NCBI GenBank assembly: GCA_964423645.1
Contig: CAYRFE010000005.1
Coordinates: 49,412 to 113,411, forward strand
Direction of reading: 5' to 3'
DNA from: CAYRFE01 sp964423645 [NCBI: uncultured bacterium]
GTDB lineage: Bacteria; Macinerneyibacteriota; Macinerneyibacteria; Macinerneyibacteriales
Length of the DNA stretch: 64,000 bases
Shown here: piece by piece, positions 32,939 through 41,954 of the stretch
How positions within the stretch are numbered: the stretch's first letter is position 1
Layout of the letters: every line of letters begins with the position of its first letter
Position numbers and translations under genes: made by a program
Notes under the pieces: generated by a model
What the model saw: only the letters and a program-made list of their open reading frames with translations
The model's database searches: none
What the model was told of the DNA's origin: nothing

Positions 32939-33940
32939 CTACTCCTTTCGTTTGCCGGCCAACTGGCCGCACCCTGCTTGAATATCAGCACCTTTGCTGT
33001 CTCGAATAAAATATGTTCCGCCACCTTCTGCAAGCAACGATGCGAAATAATGTATTTCTCGTGCATTGGGAGGTTCATACGATGCCCCGGGGTGAGGGTT
33101 ATATGGAATAAGATTTATTTTTGCTCGCAATCGCCTGGCGATCTTCAATAATCCTGATGCATGAATCGAGTCCATATTTTCATTACGAATCAAAATATAC
33201 TCAATGGTAAGATCTGCATTCGTCTTTTTTCTGTAATATAACAATGAATCAATGATCTCTTCTATCGGATACTGTGCGGCAACAGGCATCAATCGCGTGC
33301 GAAGTTCTTGATTTGGTGCATGTAGTGACCATGAAATACCAAACTGTCTCGCGGTGTCCGCCAATGCACGAATCCCGGTAGGTATTCCTATGGTGGAAAT
33401 AGTGACCCGTCGTGCACCGAAATCATAATACTTTTCATCATTGATCAGATCAAGTACGGGAAACAGCGTCTCGGTTGTATCAAATGGCTCACCCATCCCC
33501 ATAAAAACAATATTGGTTACATTTTTAAAATAAAGCAGTTGCCCGAATATCTCTGCGATCGTAAGAGAGCGTTTAAAACCTAATGATGCGGTTGCACAAA
33601 ATGAACATGCCATTTTACATCCGCTCTGTACCGACACACACAATGTGTGACGATCCTCATACTGCATACTCACCGTTTCAACCGGAAGCCCGTCATGTGT
33701 TCGAAAAAGAATTTTTTGGGTAGTTGTATCCGATGAAGTAAGTATATCTTCAACTGAGAACGGTATTACCGTGTAGTGGTCATGCAGGCGAGTTCTCAGA
33801 TCGTGAGCCAGATTTGTCATTTCTCGAAAATCAACAACTCCCTTTTTACATATCCAATCAATGATCTGCAAATAACGAAATTTTTTCCCCTCACACAATG
33901 CAATGATTTCTGTAGGGTCACAATCAAAAAAAGCGTGCAT
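32939..33940 (-). CDS. rlmN: Dual-specificity RNA methyltransferase RlmN
   Basis: A 333-residue radical SAM enzyme that makes 2-methyladenosine at A2503 of 23S rRNA (and A37 in some tRNAs). The iron-sulfur motif CKMACSFC places the ligands at Cys108, Cys112 and Cys115. FMGMGEPFD, STIGIPTGI and WSLHAPNQELRTRLMP are typical of the core, and the methyl-carrying Cys is near the C-terminus in ADIQAGCGQL (Cys324). The N-terminal accessory domain is present but divergent. It lies 10 bases after the receiver-GGDEF gene and is followed at 2 bases by the kinase-like gene. Confidence 0.95.
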   Translation of the reverse strand: MHAFFDCDPTEIIALCEGKKFRYLQIIDWICKKGVVDFREMTNLAHDLRTRLHDHYTVIPFSVEDILTSSDTTTQKILFRTHDGLPVETVSMQYEDRHTLCVSVQSGCKMACSFCATASLGFKRSLTIAEIFGQLLYFKNVTNIVFMGMGEPFDTTETLFPVLDLINDEKYYDFGARRVTISTIGIPTGIRALADTARQFGISWSLHAPNQELRTRLMPVAAQYPIEEIIDSLLYYRKKTNADLTIEYILIRNENMDSIHASGLLKIARRLRAKINLIPYNPHPGASYEPPNAREIHYFASLLAEGGGTYFIRDSKGADIQAGCGQLAGKRKE

Positions 33941-33950
33941 AGCGCATACC

Positions 33951-35606
33951 CTACTGTTTCCGTTTCTTTTTCATATCAAACATTTCTTTATCAACCATAT
34001 CAATAAAATGCTCCTTATCTATATGTCCGGGGTAACAGATCCCACCGATCGATATTGTCAACCGATGGAACTTTCCTTCTTCATTACTCAACATAAATGT
34101 CCCGAGATTATTCTCGATACGTGAAATAACAACTGATATATCCTTCTTCCCTGCACCTTCCAAAAGAATCAAAAACTCATCTCCTCCATACCTAAAGACC
34201 ATGTCGGTCGGCCGAATAGATTTTTTAAGTACACGAGCAACACTTTTGAGGGCCTCATCTCCCGATACATGCCCAAAAGTATCATTAATGTATTTAAAAT
34301 CGTTGATATCTACCATTAACGCTGCAAATGAGATTTTTTTACGTTCATGCCGATTGATCGCTGTATCAACCATCGCATCAAGATGCTTTCGATTAAATGT
34401 TTCCGTGAGATAATCGGTTATCGACAATGCTTTCAGATGTTCGTTTTGAGACATAATATATTCCATCATATCTTTAACTTTTATCTGGTTATTAATTCGT
34501 ACGGACAACTCTTCTGCAGAAAAAGGCTTTTTAATAAAATCATGCGCCCCATGTTGGAGTGAAAAAACAAGATCAGATGTTTTATCAGATGCACTGATAA
34601 CAATAAGGGGAATATACGAATCAACATCATGTGTTGCTTCTTTAATAAATAAAAACACCTCTTCTATCGGATCATGCAAATACAAGTCACATAAAATAAA
34701 ATCAAACGATTCACGAGCCAACTGTCTGCGAGCGTCATTCAACGTCGATACCGTGGTGATCGCATACTCTTCTTTTGAACAATAATAAGTAATGATATGT
34801 CGATGAATCTCAGAGTCCTCGATCAATAATCCCTTTTTAATTTTTTGTCCCCGAAGTTGTCCTACAAGTGTCGTTAAAAAGCGAACCAATTCTCCCGAAG
34901 GTGCATCTTTTGGGAAAAACTCAACACCGCCCGCGTCAAGCGCTTTTAAACGCGCATTAGGATCCGCTGAGGCTGAAAAAAACACGACAGGAATATCGAC
35001 CGTTCCCTTTGATGCCTTAAGCCTTGTACATGTCTCATACCCACTGATACCGGGCATGTCAACATCAAGCACGATAAAATCAGGGTTTCTTTCCATGGCC
35101 AGCTCAATCGCGCGTTCGCCATTCTCTGCTTCGATCACTGAAAATCGTTCATTATTGAGTTCAAATGCGATCCTTTTACGTATAAATGAAGAGTCGTCGA
35201 CAATCAAAACCGAAATGGAATGTTTAAACATTTCTAATGTTTCTAAAGTTTTGATATGGGACAATAACTCGCTTTCTTTAATTTTTTTGGGAAGTAATAT
35301 GTTAATATCTGAATCCTTTGCTTTAGTAAGAGTATCTTCATCGAGTTGTGCGGTAAGCATCATTATTGTTTTTTTGTATTTCCATTGTGTGCGAAAAATT
35401 GACGCGAGATCAAATCCGGTCATTCCGTCTGGGAATACATTCCCTACAATTATCAGATCAAGATGCTTGCCGACACTCTCAAACACGTCCTTTGCTTCGG
35501 AAAGAGTATAGGCGGGAGACACGTAAATATCATGTTTCAATAATATCCGAGATAAAGACTTTACGAATACTTTATTGTTATCCACACACATCACATTTTT
35601 AACCAT
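33951..35606 (-). CDS. Triple-receiver GGDEF response regulator
   Basis: A 551-residue cytoplasmic regulator: three receiver domains (about residues 1-115, 130-245 and 255-375), then a GGDEF domain. Receiver 2 has VDD and the phospho-acceptor in FIVLDVDMPGISG; receiver 3 has FILCDLYLHD and KKPF. Receiver 1 has LIIVGNVFPDGMTG with no Asp at the usual site, so it is probably not phosphorylated. The cyclase part shows DYLTETFNRKHLD, VDINDFKYINDTFGH and YGGDEF, so c-di-GMP synthesis is expected. No inhibitory RxxD motif precedes GGDEF. A matching kinase is not encoded nearby. It sits between the radical SAM gene and rlmN in the same direction. Confidence 0.93.
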   Translation of the reverse strand: MVKNVMCVDNNKVFVKSLSRILLKHDIYVSPAYTLSEAKDVFESVGKHLDLIIVGNVFPDGMTGFDLASIFRTQWKYKKTIMMLTAQLDEDTLTKAKDSDINILLPKKIKESELLSHIKTLETLEMFKHSISVLIVDDSSFIRKRIAFELNNERFSVIEAENGERAIELAMERNPDFIVLDVDMPGISGYETCTRLKASKGTVDIPVVFFSASADPNARLKALDAGGVEFFPKDAPSGELVRFLTTLVGQLRGQKIKKGLLIEDSEIHRHIITYYCSKEEYAITTVSTLNDARRQLARESFDFILCDLYLHDPIEEVFLFIKEATHDVDSYIPLIVISASDKTSDLVFSLQHGAHDFIKKPFSAEELSVRINNQIKVKDMMEYIMSQNEHLKALSITDYLTETFNRKHLDAMVDTAINRHERKKISFAALMVDINDFKYINDTFGHVSGDEALKSVARVLKKSIRPTDMVFRYGGDEFLILLEGAGKKDISVVISRIENNLGTFMLSNEEGKFHRLTISIGGICYPGHIDKEHFIDMVDKEMFDMKKKRKQ

Positions 35607-35628
35607 CGTCGCCTCCTTGAAAACTCGT

Positions 35629-36447
35629 TTACCACAGAACTTCTACGGCAATACCGTCTTTTTCGGCCTTTTGTAAGATTTTTTTCTTTGTTTGAGTAAA
35701 GTATGTCGCACTATTTAGATACTTTGTTTGATAACGTATCAGTAATTCAGGATCGTTCTTCTTTAATAAATCAAAAAAATATTTCTTCAAACAATTGTTT
35801 TTGAAATTAATCGTATTCACGACGATAAAATCAGTTTCTTCAGCAAATAAATTAATCATCGACGGTGGAGTAATTTCGGGTAAATAGGGATAAATATGAA
35901 GAAATGTTCGAATTCCGGCATCTCTCAACTCATAAAGTGTTTCGGTCCTGTGATCTATCGGCGGGGCAGAAGGCTCTATGATTGATGCCATTCGTTCGTT
36001 TGTTGTGCCTATCTCGATACCGACCTCAACATCCATTGTTTTCAAAATATCTATATCACGAAGTACAAGCGGTGATTTGGTAATGATTCTTACATGTGTC
36101 TGATATTCACGACATAAAAGCAAAATTTCTCGCGTAATTTCTTTTGTTTTTTCAATAGGTGTGTACGGATCTCCCAACGTCGAAAGCAACACTTGCCTGC
36201 CAAGAAAACGAGTCGGATTTTTTTTCATAAATGCCGGCGCGTGCTCTCGAATTTCTATAGAACCTCGCCAGGGGAGTTCCGGAAAATGCAATCTCCACGG
36301 CAATTGAGCCCTGCAATATGAACAAGCGAACTCACAACCGAAATAAGGATTAATTACTATCCACTGCCCTTGTTTTCTGATCGGATTTACGGGACAATCG
36401 TTTTGAACTATTGCATCAATATGTTGTGCGCCGGAAAATGGGGTCAT
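35629..36447 (-). CDS. SPL-like radical SAM protein
   Basis: A 272-residue radical SAM protein of the spore photoproduct lyase-like group. It has NPYFGCEFACSYCRAQ, giving the CxxxCxxC cluster site near residue 40, then STLGDPYTPIEKTKEITREIL, ITKSPLVLRDIDIL, GIEIGTTNER and FLHIYPYLPEITPP, the conserved strands of the family. Known relatives include the repair enzyme SplB and many Rv2578c-like proteins of unknown substrate, and length here is close to the latter. It overlaps the orphan gene upstream by 4 bases, so the two are co-translated and may be partners. The substrate is unknown. Confidence 0.88.
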   Translation of the reverse strand: MTPFSGAQHIDAIVQNDCPVNPIRKQGQWIVINPYFGCEFACSYCRAQLPWRLHFPELPWRGSIEIREHAPAFMKKNPTRFLGRQVLLSTLGDPYTPIEKTKEITREILLLCREYQTHVRIITKSPLVLRDIDILKTMDVEVGIEIGTTNERMASIIEPSAPPIDHRTETLYELRDAGIRTFLHIYPYLPEITPPSMINLFAEETDFIVVNTINFKNNCLKKYFFDLLKKNDPELLIRYQTKYLNSATYFTQTKKKILQKAEKDGIAVEVLW

Positions 36448-37232
36448 ATTTTTTTACTCTGCATTTGCTCAATGTGAATCGATTCGATAAACATCATTTC
36501 ATCATCATTGAGATCCGTTGCTACAGATATTGAAATGCCCTGATCATCAACTATTTCAAAAACCCATACTGATGTATAATCATCGTGAATTGTTTTTACC
36601 ACATCGATCTTTCCTTTAAACTCTTCATTGAATTTATGGAATCCGTGCACAGAGTAAAGCTTCCCGATCGTAAGCGCAGAATAGTCCGGAACCCAAAAGA
36701 GAAACTGGATCGCGATCACATTTTCAATGTTAATATTACGATTCGGATATTCCGGTTCATCCTCTTCCTCAAACTCATCGCTATCTTCATGAGCCGATTT
36801 CCAGCCGTTTTCCGTGCGAAAAAACACTTCCATCGGTTTACTTTCGGTATCCTCACGTAAATTTTCCTGCAAAGATGTTTCACGAGCTACCGTCATAAAA
36901 AAACGTGCTAAATATAAAAAAAATTCTTTACTGCCTTCGATTTTGATATAATCTTTTGTATGATAAAAATGAGTGCCATTTGTAAAATGCTGTTCTTTTA
37001 ATAAATTTCTTATATCATAATAATCGAGGCCGTCAAACAGACCGTAATCATGAAGCGTACGAACAAATTTTTTAATTACATCAGTGATCTCCTCATGATC
37101 TAACATAATATTCTCTTCAAAGACATAATTATACAGCCAATAGATTGTTTTACGTAATGCTGCTTGTCGGTTCTTGGGAAAATAAAGATTATTCTCCCCA
37201 ATAATTTCCTTTAATACTTGTTCAAAATTCAT
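36444..37232 (-). CDS. Orphan protein coupled to the radical SAM gene
   Basis: I do not recognise this 262-residue protein. It is soluble and acidic, with a helical N-terminal half (about residues 1-125), a very acidic linker EDSDEFEEEDEPEYP near residue 150, and a beta-rich C-terminal part that contains VIAIQFLFWVPDYSALTIGKLY, VVKTIHDDYTSVWVFEIVDD and SIHIEQMQSKKI. No catalytic motif is visible. The stop overlaps the ATG of the radical SAM gene by 4 bases. It starts 26 bases downstream of purE and probably shares the purE promoter. Confidence 0.72.
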   Translation of the reverse strand: MNFEQVLKEIIGENNLYFPKNRQAALRKTIYWLYNYVFEENIMLDHEEITDVIKKFVRTLHDYGLFDGLDYYDIRNLLKEQHFTNGTHFYHTKDYIKIEGSKEFFLYLARFFMTVARETSLQENLREDTESKPMEVFFRTENGWKSAHEDSDEFEEEDEPEYPNRNINIENVIAIQFLFWVPDYSALTIGKLYSVHGFHKFNEEFKGKIDVVKTIHDDYTSVWVFEIVDDQGISISVATDLNDDEMMFIESIHIEQMQSKKI

Positions 37233-37258
37233 GCAAAACAGTCACCCCTTTATGCCTA

Positions 37259-37771
37259 TCAATACGCAGTATATCCTTTTTTTTGCAATTGCTCATTTTT
37301 GGCAAGCACATCATCATGCATCTTTATTTTATATTTAACAATTTTTTCGCGAATTTCCGGATACTTTATACCGAGTATTTGCGCAGCTAAAATAGCGGCA
37401 TTTTTTGCACCGGTTTGTCCTATCGCAACGGTTGCGACCGGCACTCCTGACGGCATTTGCACTATTGAATACAAAGAGTCAAGCCCTCCAAGATCAGACG
37501 TTTTCATGGGTATGCCGATCACCGGGAGGCACGTTGCTCCTGCTATAACACCGGGTAAATGCGCCGCTTTTCCCGCACCGGCGATGATTACCTCAACGCC
37601 GTCGTTCGCTGCTGTCTTCGCTAATTCAAAAACCTCATCCCCGCAACGATGTGCCGATAAAATATACATCGAAAACTCTATCCCAAACGCATCTAATTGT
37701 TGTGCTGTTTCACGCATCACTTCAAGATCAGAGTCGCTACCCATAAAGATCTCAACTTGCTTTCTCGCCAT
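37259..37771 (-). CDS. purE: N5-CAIR mutase
   Basis: A 170-residue class I PurE that isomerises N5-CAIR to CAIR in purine synthesis. Motifs are IFMGSDSDLEVM at the N-terminus, SAHRCGDEVFE with the catalytic His, AGAGKAAHLPGVIAG and IGQTGAKNAAILAAQIL. The start is the ATG with GGAGGG 4 bases upstream; a start 4 codons earlier would lie over that site. The expected partner gene purK is not in this window. First gene of a run of six leftward genes. Confidence 0.97.
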   Translation of the reverse strand: MARKQVEIFMGSDSDLEVMRETAQQLDAFGIEFSMYILSAHRCGDEVFELAKTAANDGVEVIIAGAGKAAHLPGVIAGATCLPVIGIPMKTSDLGGLDSLYSIVQMPSGVPVATVAIGQTGAKNAAILAAQILGIKYPEIREKIVKYKIKMHDDVLAKNEQLQKKGYTAY

Positions 37772-37841
37772 TGCACCCTCCATTGTTTATCCTTGATTTT
37801 CTCTTATCCCATATATGCAGATACATCGCTTAATAATGTAT

Positions 37842-37870
37842 ATACTACATGATTCTTTATAAATACGCAA
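37842..37870 (-). promoter_or_regulatory. Promoter of the purE operon
   Basis: TTGCGT (37870-37865), 17-base spacer, TAGTAT (37847-37842) on the minus strand, giving a leader of about 65 bases. Confidence 0.55.
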
Positions 37871-37890
37871 CTTATTTTCGTAGCTATCTG

Positions 37891-38718
37891 TCAGATATTT
37901 TTATTTTTTCGAGGTATATTTTTTATGGATGTCTCTCTACGCGTTATGGCGAGATACAATAAATAACCGGAAAAAATCAATAAACCTGCACTTAAGATCT
38001 GACCGGTAGTGATCACATCTGCAATCACATATCCGATCCCTTCATCGGGTTCACGTAAAAATTCAATCAAAAAACGAATTAACGAATATCCGAATCCGAA
38101 TACAACACCCAAAACTGCTGGGCGCACACCTTTTTTAAATAAATAGAATAACACGGCAAAGAGAAGCACACCCTCACCGAAGGCTTCATACAATTGCGTC
38201 GGGTGTCGTGGTAAATAGTCACCTGAATCGGGGAAAATAATCCCCCAATTCGCATTTGTCGGTTTACCCCATAACTCACCGTTAACAAAATTGGCAAGTC
38301 TTCCGAAGAACAAACCTACCGGGACAATGACCGAGCTTAATCCCGCCAATGCTAAAAAATCCAGTTTCACTGCACGCGCATAAAGATATGCCGCCACGAT
38401 AACGCCGGCACACCCGCCGTGAAATGACATGCCCCCTTCCCATAATTTTATGAGAATCAATGGATTATGCAAAAACTCGCTGAAATTATAAAAAATCACA
38501 TACCCGACGCGTCCGCCGACAATAACACCAAGAGCCAAATAAAACATCAGATCGTGAATTTGGGGTACACTAAGAAGAAGCACACGTTTTTTTACGCAAT
38601 ATTTAAACCACAAAAAACCGGCTAAAAGACCTAAAAGATACGCGATGCTATACCAACGAATGCCATACCCCTCCCCGAAACGTATTAAATATGGACTTAA
38701 CGAATGTTCCCAAATCAT
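37891..38718 (-). CDS. lgt: Prolipoprotein diacylglyceryl transferase
   Basis: A 275-residue inner-membrane enzyme that moves diacylglycerol from phosphatidylglycerol to the lipobox Cys of prolipoproteins. It has about seven hydrophobic helices and the Lgt motifs GGRVGYVIFY, WEGGMSFHGG and the signature GRLANFVNGELWG (about residue 140), then HPTQLYEAFGEG. GGGGAGG lies 6 bases before the ATG. It has its own promoter at 38737-38765 inside the 3' end of the preceding rsmA region, so it can be expressed apart from rsmA. A lipoprotein substrate is encoded nearby at 41025-41954. Confidence 0.97.
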   Translation of the reverse strand: MIWEHSLSPYLIRFGEGYGIRWYSIAYLLGLLAGFLWFKYCVKKRVLLLSVPQIHDLMFYLALGVIVGGRVGYVIFYNFSEFLHNPLILIKLWEGGMSFHGGCAGVIVAAYLYARAVKLDFLALAGLSSVIVPVGLFFGRLANFVNGELWGKPTNANWGIIFPDSGDYLPRHPTQLYEAFGEGVLLFAVLFYLFKKGVRPAVLGVVFGFGYSLIRFLIEFLREPDEGIGYVIADVITTGQILSAGLLIFSGYLLYLAITRRETSIKNIPRKNKNI

Positions 38719-38736
38719 ACCCGACCTCCCCTGAGA

Positions 38737-38765
38737 ATAGTATAGTAAAACAGCAACATTGTCAA
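38737..38765 (-). promoter_or_regulatory. lgt promoter reaching into the rsmA stop codon
   Basis: TTGACA (38765-38760), 17-base spacer, TACTAT (38742-38737) on the minus strand; the consensus -35 box spans the end of rsmA. Confidence 0.72.
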
Positions 38766-39526
38766 CGCCGGGCACGTAAATTCAAAAACAATACTTTCAA
38801 TACATCGCTTGAAAGAGCTTCTGCGCGAATATCAGAACGCAATTCCATTTCATGTAAAACAGAACAAATTTTTTCTGATGAATAATGTATTTTAAGATTA
38901 TTCATAAGTGTCTTTCGCGGTTGACGAAAACAGGAAAATATAAAATCACTGAACTTATTTTGATCGCCTATTTCCGGGTCATCAGGTAAAAATGTCAATT
39001 GAACGATCGCTGAATCAATGGATGGCTGAGGACTAAATTCATCCTTATTGACTTTTCTTAAAAATTCAACGCGGGAAAAAGATTGGACATATGCCGAATA
39101 ACCGGAATACTCGCTTTCTCCGGGGTGTGCACATAAAAGTCGAGCCACTTCATACTGCACCATCAAAACAGCGCTTATAATCGCCGTACGATATTGATAC
39201 AAATGTGTAATAATTGGTTTTGTTATATAGTACGGTATATTACCCACTACTTTTTGACGAGCAGCAAAGGTAAAATCCACGTCAAGAACATTTGCGTGAA
39301 TGATGTGACTGTGAATTGCTTGAAGAATAGGAATACAATCCTTGTCCAACTCAATGACAAATAAATGAATCTCGGGAATAGCCGTTAAATATTTGGTAAG
39401 ATTACCTGTCCCGCCACCGATCTCGACCACTGTATCTCCGGGTTTTGCATAAAGAGAATTGGCAATAAATTCAAGCGTTGAGGAATTATGAAGAAAATTT
39501 TGCCCGAATTGCTTTTTAGCCTTCAA
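38762..39526 (-). CDS. rsmA: 16S rRNA dimethyladenosine transferase (KsgA)
   Basis: A 254-residue KsgA/RsmA that dimethylates A1518 and A1519 of 16S rRNA. It opens KKQFGQNFLHN, has VVEIGGGTGNLTKYL for SAM binding, VVGNIPYYITKPIITHL (the NIPY catalytic motif), and a C-terminal helical domain with FRQPRKTLMNNL. Length is usual. It overlaps the S4-domain gene by 11 bases, which places it in the foldase operon. Linkage of surA-type genes to ksgA is also known in enterobacteria. Confidence 0.97.
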   Translation of the reverse strand: MKAKKQFGQNFLHNSSTLEFIANSLYAKPGDTVVEIGGGTGNLTKYLTAIPEIHLFVIELDKDCIPILQAIHSHIIHANVLDVDFTFAARQKVVGNIPYYITKPIITHLYQYRTAIISAVLMVQYEVARLLCAHPGESEYSGYSAYVQSFSRVEFLRKVNKDEFSPQPSIDSAIVQLTFLPDDPEIGDQNKFSDFIFSCFRQPRKTLMNNLKIHYSSEKICSVLHEMELRSDIRAEALSSDVLKVLFLNLRARR

Positions 39527-39791
39527 GCGATTCCTCTTTGATTACCTCGTATAAATCTTTCGCCTTTTGCTTGGAAACATTTTTTGTTGCCGGTACTTCA
39601 AGTATTTTAACAACTAAACGTCGATTATAGGCAATAACGGTAAGGATATCACCGACATTTACTTCGTGACTTGCTTTCAAAGGATGATCATCTGTATCAC
39701 CCTGGAAAACACGGTCATACTGGCACAATTCTTTTCCGAGAGATCTTTGTCGTATGATACGGGATAATTGTAAATATTTATCAAGTCTCAT
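39516..39791 (-). CDS. S4-domain RNA-binding protein (RqcP/Hsp15-like)
   Basis: A 91-residue protein made almost entirely of an S4 domain: MRLDKYLQLSRIIRQRSLGKELCQYDRV then ASHEVNVGDILTVIAYNRRLVVKILEVP. The R-L-D-K-Y-L start and V-x-x-G-D pattern are those of RqcP and Hsp15, which act on stalled 50S subunits carrying peptidyl-tRNA. The C-terminal tail is charged. It overlaps the foldase gene upstream by 4 bases and rsmA downstream by 11 bases. Which of the two families it belongs to cannot be fixed by eye. Confidence 0.87.
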   Translation of the reverse strand: MRLDKYLQLSRIIRQRSLGKELCQYDRVFQGDTDDHPLKASHEVNVGDILTVIAYNRRLVVKILEVPATKNVSKQKAKDLYEVIKEESLEG

Positions 39792-41014
39792 AGCATAATC
39801 TCAATATAATATTTTTTCTTTAATTTTTCATACATATGATCAATTTGCTCTTTAATTTTTCTATCAGTGATCACATATTTGATTCGTTGTTTCACATCTG
39901 CAAAAGCTAATTCAGTACTGCCGGTTTTGTTTTTTAAATATAACACAATAATAGCATTGTTAAAAAAGAACGGTTTTGAGATATCGCCTATTTTCAAATT
40001 CTCAAGATTATGCACCAGAATAGGATTGATTTTCTCACGTTCAGCCGGTCCTACAGGTATAAAACTCATCGATAATGATTTACCCCAACTTTTCACATTG
40101 TCCCAGCTGCCCTGGGTTTGAATATTTTTCTGAAATGCATCCATCTTCTCCTGCGGTGGTGACGGTAAAATTATTATATGATACGTTTTTCTGGTATCGC
40201 CCTTAATGTCATCCACATACGCCAAATGGTACCCGAATTGGGTACGAAACGGTTTACTTAATTCACCTTTTTGCATCCCATACACTATGGTTTCAAATTC
40301 TTTCACCATCTGACCTTTTGTAACATATCCCAAATCTCCGCCCTGTTGTGCACTACCGTCTTGAGAATACATTTTCGCAGCATCATAAAACGATAATTTT
40401 TTCTTTAAAATATCGTTTCGAAGACTTTGTAAAAAATCCATGATCCGTTTCTCGTCATCGGCACCAAATGCGTACTTCAACATACCAACTTCGTATTCGT
40501 ATGCCTCACCGCGTTTAAACATATTTTTATTTTCTTTGTAAAATACTTCGATCTCATCATCGGTCACCGATACCATCGGACGGATCTTCATATCGACATA
40601 TTCTTGTATAAACATTTCTTCGCGAATTTTTTTTCTATACATTGCACGCAAAGCAGCCAAGTCAAGTCCTTCAACAGCAAGTGCTTGTGCGAATTGGCTT
40701 TCTCCTCCCATTGAGGTCTTCATTTTATCGATCATTTTATCTACTTCTACTTCAATATCATCACCGGCAATTTTTATTTCTTTCTCTTCCTGAGCTTCAA
40801 AAAACAAAATCTTATTCTTTATAATACTCTCAATAAGTGTCGTTTTTTCCTCTTTAGTAGGTTCGTTTTTTCCTATCATGCGAAATTCTTCAGTAATATC
40901 ACTTAAAAATATAATATGATTATCAATACGCGCGACGATAGTTTCTTTCATTGTTTGTGCATAGATCGACGCTGCGATAACCATGCATCCCAAAAACACT
41001 ACTACATTTTTCAT
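39788..41014 (-). CDS. SurA-like periplasmic parvulin chaperone
   Basis: A 408-residue exported protein. Signal peptide MKNVVVFLGCMVIAASIYAQ (residues 1-20), then a SurA N-terminal chaperone region (IVARIDNHIIFLSDITEEF) and a parvulin domain: FYDAAKMYSQDGSAQQGGDLGYVTKGQMVKEFE and KPFRTQFGYHLAYVDD. Parvulins isomerise proline bonds; SurA escorts outer-membrane proteins. A second partial parvulin-like segment is possible near residues 300-390 (IGDISKPFFFNNAIIVLYL). GAGGTG precedes this ATG; upstream codons lie in the gap with no ribosome site. Third of three tandem foldase genes. Confidence 0.88.
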   Translation of the reverse strand: MKNVVVFLGCMVIAASIYAQTMKETIVARIDNHIIFLSDITEEFRMIGKNEPTKEEKTTLIESIIKNKILFFEAQEEKEIKIAGDDIEVEVDKMIDKMKTSMGGESQFAQALAVEGLDLAALRAMYRKKIREEMFIQEYVDMKIRPMVSVTDDEIEVFYKENKNMFKRGEAYEYEVGMLKYAFGADDEKRIMDFLQSLRNDILKKKLSFYDAAKMYSQDGSAQQGGDLGYVTKGQMVKEFETIVYGMQKGELSKPFRTQFGYHLAYVDDIKGDTRKTYHIIILPSPPQEKMDAFQKNIQTQGSWDNVKSWGKSLSMSFIPVGPAEREKINPILVHNLENLKIGDISKPFFFNNAIIVLYLKNKTGSTELAFADVKQRIKYVITDRKIKEQIDHMYEKLKKKYYIEIML

Positions 41015-41024
41015 ACACACCTCA

Positions 41025-41954
41025 TTATTCATTTTTAAAATACTCTTCATCAATTTCTATCATGTATAACTTTTTTTTACTATTGATCCATTGATTATAC
41101 CGTAATTCTCTTTTTTGGAGTAATAACGTCACGCGAATCGCATCTTCGACCGTTTTATACTCAACCAGTTTGGGATAGCGCTTGTTGCGCATTTCAAATA
41201 AATGAAATTTCCCGTACTCATCTTCCAAGATCGAAGAAACCCGTCCTGACCCCAAAGAAAATAATTCTTTTGCGAATGTCGGAGGAAGTTCGTCTTTGGT
41301 ATAAGACTTATCTTGACGTTCTTCCAGACTTCCTTTAAGTGCATTCGCGATATCTTCGAATTGTTCTCCTTTCGAAAGCCGGTCAACGACTTTCTTTGCC
41401 TCATCAAGTGTATCAAAGACCATTTCATTGACTGTGACACTCTCAGGTTGATTAAACTCATTTTGATGCTCCGAGTAATATTTGAACGTTTCTTTATCGG
41501 TAATATTTATACTTTCGTATACTTTCTTTTCTTCTACCAAACGAATGATCCGAAGCCGTTTCAACGATTCTTGAAAGTCTTTCATCGTTATATTCCGTTC
41601 GGTTAAATACGCTTGAAATGCCTCTTCCGTTTTATATTGCTGTTTAAATCGTGCCAATTCTTGTTCAACTTGAAACTCAGGTACTTCAATCTTTTCGCTT
41701 TTGGCAATATCTAAAATGATTTCTTCCTCTATCATCTGATTGAGCATAAAATATTTGATTCGTGTATATTTTTCAGGGTCATTTTTTGTAACATATCCGC
41801 CCATACGTAACGCAAAATAGTCTTCGAAATCACCGACGGTAATAATCTTATCATCGATACGAGCCAGTACGGAGCTGCGACTGAATTGCCCTTTAACTGA
41901 GCATGATACCATGAAAAAAGACAGTATGGAAACAAAGATCAGCAAAGACCTCAT
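41025..41954 (-). CDS. SurA-N-like foldase lipoprotein
   Basis: A 309-residue lipoprotein candidate. The signal ends FFMVSC with Cys18 as the lipidated residue, a lipobox that is relaxed at -3. The mature part starts like SurA (SVLARIDDKIITVGDFEDYF), continues as a long helical chaperone region, and has a short parvulin-like part: VNEMVFDTLDEAKKVVDRLSKGEQFEDIA ... DELPPTFAKELFSLGSGRVSSILEDEYGKFHLFEM. The domain resembles PrsA/PpiC foldases. It overlaps the upstream foldase gene by 4 bases and precedes the SurA-like gene by 10 bases. Lgt is encoded 2.3 kb downstream. Confidence 0.82.
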   Translation of the reverse strand: MRSLLIFVSILSFFMVSCSVKGQFSRSSVLARIDDKIITVGDFEDYFALRMGGYVTKNDPEKYTRIKYFMLNQMIEEEIILDIAKSEKIEVPEFQVEQELARFKQQYKTEEAFQAYLTERNITMKDFQESLKRLRIIRLVEEKKVYESINITDKETFKYYSEHQNEFNQPESVTVNEMVFDTLDEAKKVVDRLSKGEQFEDIANALKGSLEERQDKSYTKDELPPTFAKELFSLGSGRVSSILEDEYGKFHLFEMRNKRYPKLVEYKTVEDAIRVTLLLQKRELRYNQWINSKKKLYMIEIDEEYFKNE

